DNA of 64,000 bases from Desulfomonilia bacterium (GTDB taxonomy: Bacteria > Desulfobacterota > Desulfomonilia > UBA1062). A program made the translations under genes and the position numbers. A model generated the notes under the pieces. The model was not told the DNA's origin. It made no database searches and worked only from the letters and a program-made list of their open reading frames with translations. Within the stretch, counting starts at the first letter, position 1; each line of letters opens with the position of its first letter. The stretch spans positions 1 to 64,000 of the forward strand of contig DATCTV010000017.1 in assembly GCA_036567785.1 (NCBI GenBank), written 5' to 3'. Of this stretch, positions 61,863-64,000 are shown one piece after another.

Positions 61863-63014
61863 ATGTCTTTACTTGATGCTCTATATACCGATGAACACAG
61901 ATTGTTTCGTGATGCAGTCAGGAAATATTATGAAAAAGAGGTTACGCCTCATGCAGATGAATGGGAAAAGAACGGGATCGTCCCGAAAAAGGCCTGGAAG
62001 GACTTAGGGGCCCAGGGATTTTTGTGCCCGTGGCTTCCTGAAGAATACGGCGGGACAGGTGCCGATTTCCTGTATTCATTCATTCTTATCGAGGAGATGG
62101 CCAGGACGCACTGCGGCGGGTTTTTCTTTCCTCTTCATTCAGACATAATCGTCCCTTACATTTATACCTTTGGAAACGATGAGCAGAAAGCGAAATGGCT
62201 TCCGGGATGTGCTTCGGGTGACATCATAACGGCAATAGCCATGACCGAGCCTAATGCCGGCTCGGACCTTGCAAACATAAAGACAACAGCAATCAAGGAC
62301 GGCGACAGCTATATCATCAACGGCCAGAAGACGTTCATCTCAAACGGCATCAACTGCGACCTTGTCATTGTCGCCGCAAAGACCGATCCCAAGGCTAATC
62401 CGCCTTATGCCGGGGTTTCGCTTATCGTTGTTGAAGACGGCACCCCCGGGTTCGAACGCGGAAGAAAGCTTGATAAGATCGGGCTTCATTCGCAGGATAC
62501 GGTGGAGATGTCATTTTCCGATTGCAAAGTTCCGGTTTCAAACCTGCTTGGACAGGAAGGCCAGGGGTTTTATTTTCTTATGCAGAAGCTCCAGCAGGAG
62601 CGTCTTGTATGCGCAATGGGCGCGCAGATAGGCGCAGAGGAATCCCTCAGGCTCACAATAGATTTCTGCAAATCCCGCGAGGCGTTCGGCCGTCCGATAA
62701 GCCGATTCCAGTATATTTCATTCGAGCTTGCAAAGCTTGCGACCGAGGTCGAAATCGGCAGGACATTTCTGGAAAGCCTTATTATCGATCACATGGCCAA
62801 GAAGGATGTCGTAATGAAGGCCTCCATGGCGAAATACTGGATATGCGAAATGCTTAACCGCGTCGTGGGCCAGTGCGTTCAGTTCCACGGGGGGTACGGC
62901 TACATGGAGGAATATCCCATCGCCCGCGCCTTCAGGGACGCGCGCGTCCAGACCATATATGCTGGAACATCCGAAATAATGCTGCTCATCATCAGCAGAC
63001 AGATGGGTTTGTAA
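61863..63014 (+). CDS. Acyl-CoA dehydrogenase
   Basis: The 383-residue flavoenzyme has 'IAMTEPNAGSDLANIKTTA' (FAD-binding stretch), 'INGQKTFISNG', 'FHGGYGYMEEYPIARAFRDA' and the C-terminal 'YAGTSEIMLLIISRQMG'. The Glu in the end motif 'YAGTSEI' region and the Glu of 'YMEEYP' are placed as in the family. It oxidises the alpha-beta bond of an acyl-CoA and passes electrons to ETF. Chain length is not known. It is followed 4 nt later by a CoA-transferase/racemase gene, so a branched-chain or fatty-acid route is likely. Confidence 0.92.
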   Translation: MSLLDALYTDEHRLFRDAVRKYYEKEVTPHADEWEKNGIVPKKAWKDLGAQGFLCPWLPEEYGGTGADFLYSFILIEEMARTHCGGFFFPLHSDIIVPYIYTFGNDEQKAKWLPGCASGDIITAIAMTEPNAGSDLANIKTTAIKDGDSYIINGQKTFISNGINCDLVIVAAKTDPKANPPYAGVSLIVVEDGTPGFERGRKLDKIGLHSQDTVEMSFSDCKVPVSNLLGQEGQGFYFLMQKLQQERLVCAMGAQIGAEESLRLTIDFCKSREAFGRPISRFQYISFELAKLATEVEIGRTFLESLIIDHMAKKDVVMKASMAKYWICEMLNRVVGQCVQFHGGYGYMEEYPIARAFRDARVQTIYAGTSEIMLLIISRQMGL

Positions 63015-63018
63015 GACC

Positions 63019-64000
63019 ATGCTCAAGGGTCTTAAAGTCCTTGATTTCAGCTATCTGCTGCCCGGTCCGCTGGCGACGGTTATGCTTGCCGATATGGGCG
63101 CAGACGTCCTGAAGGTCGAATCGCCCGTAAAGATAGATATTGTAAGACTGACGCCGCCGTTCGTGGATAAAAACAGCACTGTTTCATATCTGCATGCCTA
63201 TCTGAACAGGAACAAGAGATCGCTATCACTCGATCTCAAAAAACCGACAGCATTGACGATCATTCATAAGCTGATTATCGAGCAGGGTTTCGATGTCATT
63301 GTCGAGCAGTTCAGACCGGGCGTAATGGCAAAGCTCGGACTCGGATATGAAGACCTTAAAAAAATAAGGCCTGACATTATTTACTGTTCCATTACAGGCT
63401 ACGGACAGTCTGGACCATTCAAAAACAGGGCAGGGCACGATATTAATTATCTGAGCCTTTCTGGTGTGATGGGTTATTCGGGAAATAAGAAGACAGGTCC
63501 CGCGCTCATGGGTGTTCAGGTTGCCGATGTCACGGGTTCACATGCCGCTGTCATAGGCATTCTGTCCGCAATCATCGACAGGAGGAATTCAGGCAAGGGC
63601 CGCCATGTCGATATTTCCATGACAGACTGCATGTTCCCGTTTCATGCCGTCACCGGCCTTAAGGGCTTATATGAAGATAAGGAGCCGTGCTTCGGCACCG
63701 ACATATTAAACGGCGGCTCTTTATACGGTTTTTATGAAACATCAGACGGGCGCTACCTTTCATTCGGCGGCATCGAACCGCAATTCTTGGCGGCTTTTTT
63801 AAAAGAACTCGGACTTGACGGTTTAATTACCGGCGGAATCATGACCGAAAGCGAAGTGGAAGAAATCCGCAAAAAGGTAGCCGATGAAATCAGAAAAGAA
63901 CCATTAGCCTGCTGGAAAGAGCGCTTTGAAAAGATTGACGCATGCGTCGAACCTGTTTTGACGGTAAGTGAAGCGTTCAGCAATCCTCATGCGAAAGAAA
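63019..64000 (+). CDS. CaiB/BaiF family protein, alpha-methylacyl-CoA racemase-like (partial, runs off the window)
   Basis: The frame is open for 327 codons to the window end. It begins MLKGLKVLDFSYLLPGP, then 'ATVMLADMGADVLKVESP', 'NRNKRSLSLDLK' and 'AGHDINYLSLSGVMGYSG', and contains the catalytic-type Asp in QVADVTGSH. The GHDINYLSLSG stretch with its His is typical of alpha-methylacyl-CoA racemases; a class III CoA-transferase is the alternative. It follows the acyl-CoA dehydrogenase by 4 nt and is probably cotranscribed, for example to fix the stereochemistry of 2-methyl-branched acyl-CoA. The 3' end is missing. Confidence 0.88.
   Translation, partial: MLKGLKVLDFSYLLPGPLATVMLADMGADVLKVESPVKIDIVRLTPPFVDKNSTVSYLHAYLNRNKRSLSLDLKKPTALTIIHKLIIEQGFDVIVEQFRPGVMAKLGLGYEDLKKIRPDIIYCSITGYGQSGPFKNRAGHDINYLSLSGVMGYSGNKKTGPALMGVQVADVTGSHAAVIGILSAIIDRRNSGKGRHVDISMTDCMFPFHAVTGLKGLYEDKEPCFGTDILNGGSLYGFYETSDGRYLSFGGIEPQFLAAFLKELGLDGLITGGIMTESEVEEIRKKVADEIRKEPLACWKERFEKIDACVEPVLTVSEAFSNPHAKE

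Noticed and set aside
1-64000. tRNA, rRNA, CRISPR arrays, insertion sequences, prophage
   Set aside because: I looked for clover-leaf ends, regularly spaced repeats, transposase motifs and attachment sites and found none that could be supported by eye. A tRNAscan or IS search would settle this.

Overview
This 64 kb window looks like chromosomal DNA of a Gram-negative anaerobe. The best guess is a member of the Desulfobacterota (the former Deltaproteobacteria) with a syntrophic or fermentative way of life. That is an inference from gene content: an outer-membrane lipid transport (Mla-type) operon, a six-gene Ech-type energy-converting [NiFe] hydrogenase, a split F-type ATPase locus (AtpZ/AtpI/a/c only), a PEP-CTERM protein, a TonB receptor, an O-antigen-type cluster, and acyl-CoA dehydrogenase plus CoA-transferase/racemase genes. 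No rRNA, tRNA, CRISPR array or insertion sequence was seen.

Layout. 0-4 kb: end of an outer-membrane-type protein, then a leftward mlaE(STAS)-mlaF-mlaD-pqiC operon. 4.1-9.2 kb: rightward echABCDEF. 9.3-14.3 kb: a PEP-CTERM protein, a lipoprotein family-2 glycoside hydrolase, a 4Fe-4S protein with a structured leader, and a polysaccharide deacetylase. 14.4-16.2 kb: atpZ-like, atpI, atpB, atpE; the c subunit carries residues associated with Na+ binding. 16.3-19.5 kb: leftward rph-rdgB-archease-rtcB RNA processing/repair and nucleotide-hygiene operon. 19.6-25.5 kb: two polytopic GT-C-like membrane proteins, an aminotransferase and an MFS exporter. 25.5-28.9 kb: a sugar operon (fucose-isomerase-like protein and GH5 hydrolase) behind a palindrome-bearing promoter.

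29.1-34.8 kb: a cobalamin riboswitch controls a BtuB-like TonB receptor followed by two lipoproteins with PKD and beta-propeller-like regions. The layout recalls the Bacteroides BtuB/BtuG surface B12-capture pair. The riboswitch aptamer is interrupted by a structured insert of about 120 nt bounded by a 9-bp inverted repeat.

35.0-41.5 kb: a complete trpEGDCFBA operon preceded by a Trp-rich leader peptide (Trp-Trp-Pro-Trp) and a strong attenuator hairpin. 41.5-42.7 kb: an AAA/DUF4143 ATPase.

42.7-61.7 kb: a leftward surface-polysaccharide cluster. It can be read as two parallel 3,6-dideoxysugar routes: a GDP route (gmd, a ColD-like 3-dehydratase with His in place of the PLP lysine, a GMER/ColC-like reductase) and a CDP route (rfbF, rfbG, rfbH). 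The CDP route is followed directly by a split transketolase and an NAD-dependent reductase/epimerase, which suggests a branched-chain sugar. Glycosyltransferases (one GT10), a Wzx flippase and an AsnB amidotransferase complete the cluster; no Wzy polymerase was recognised. 61.8-64 kb: acyl-CoA dehydrogenase and the start of a CaiB/AMACR-family gene that runs off the window.

All functional calls come from reading motifs and context by eye; no database search was run.
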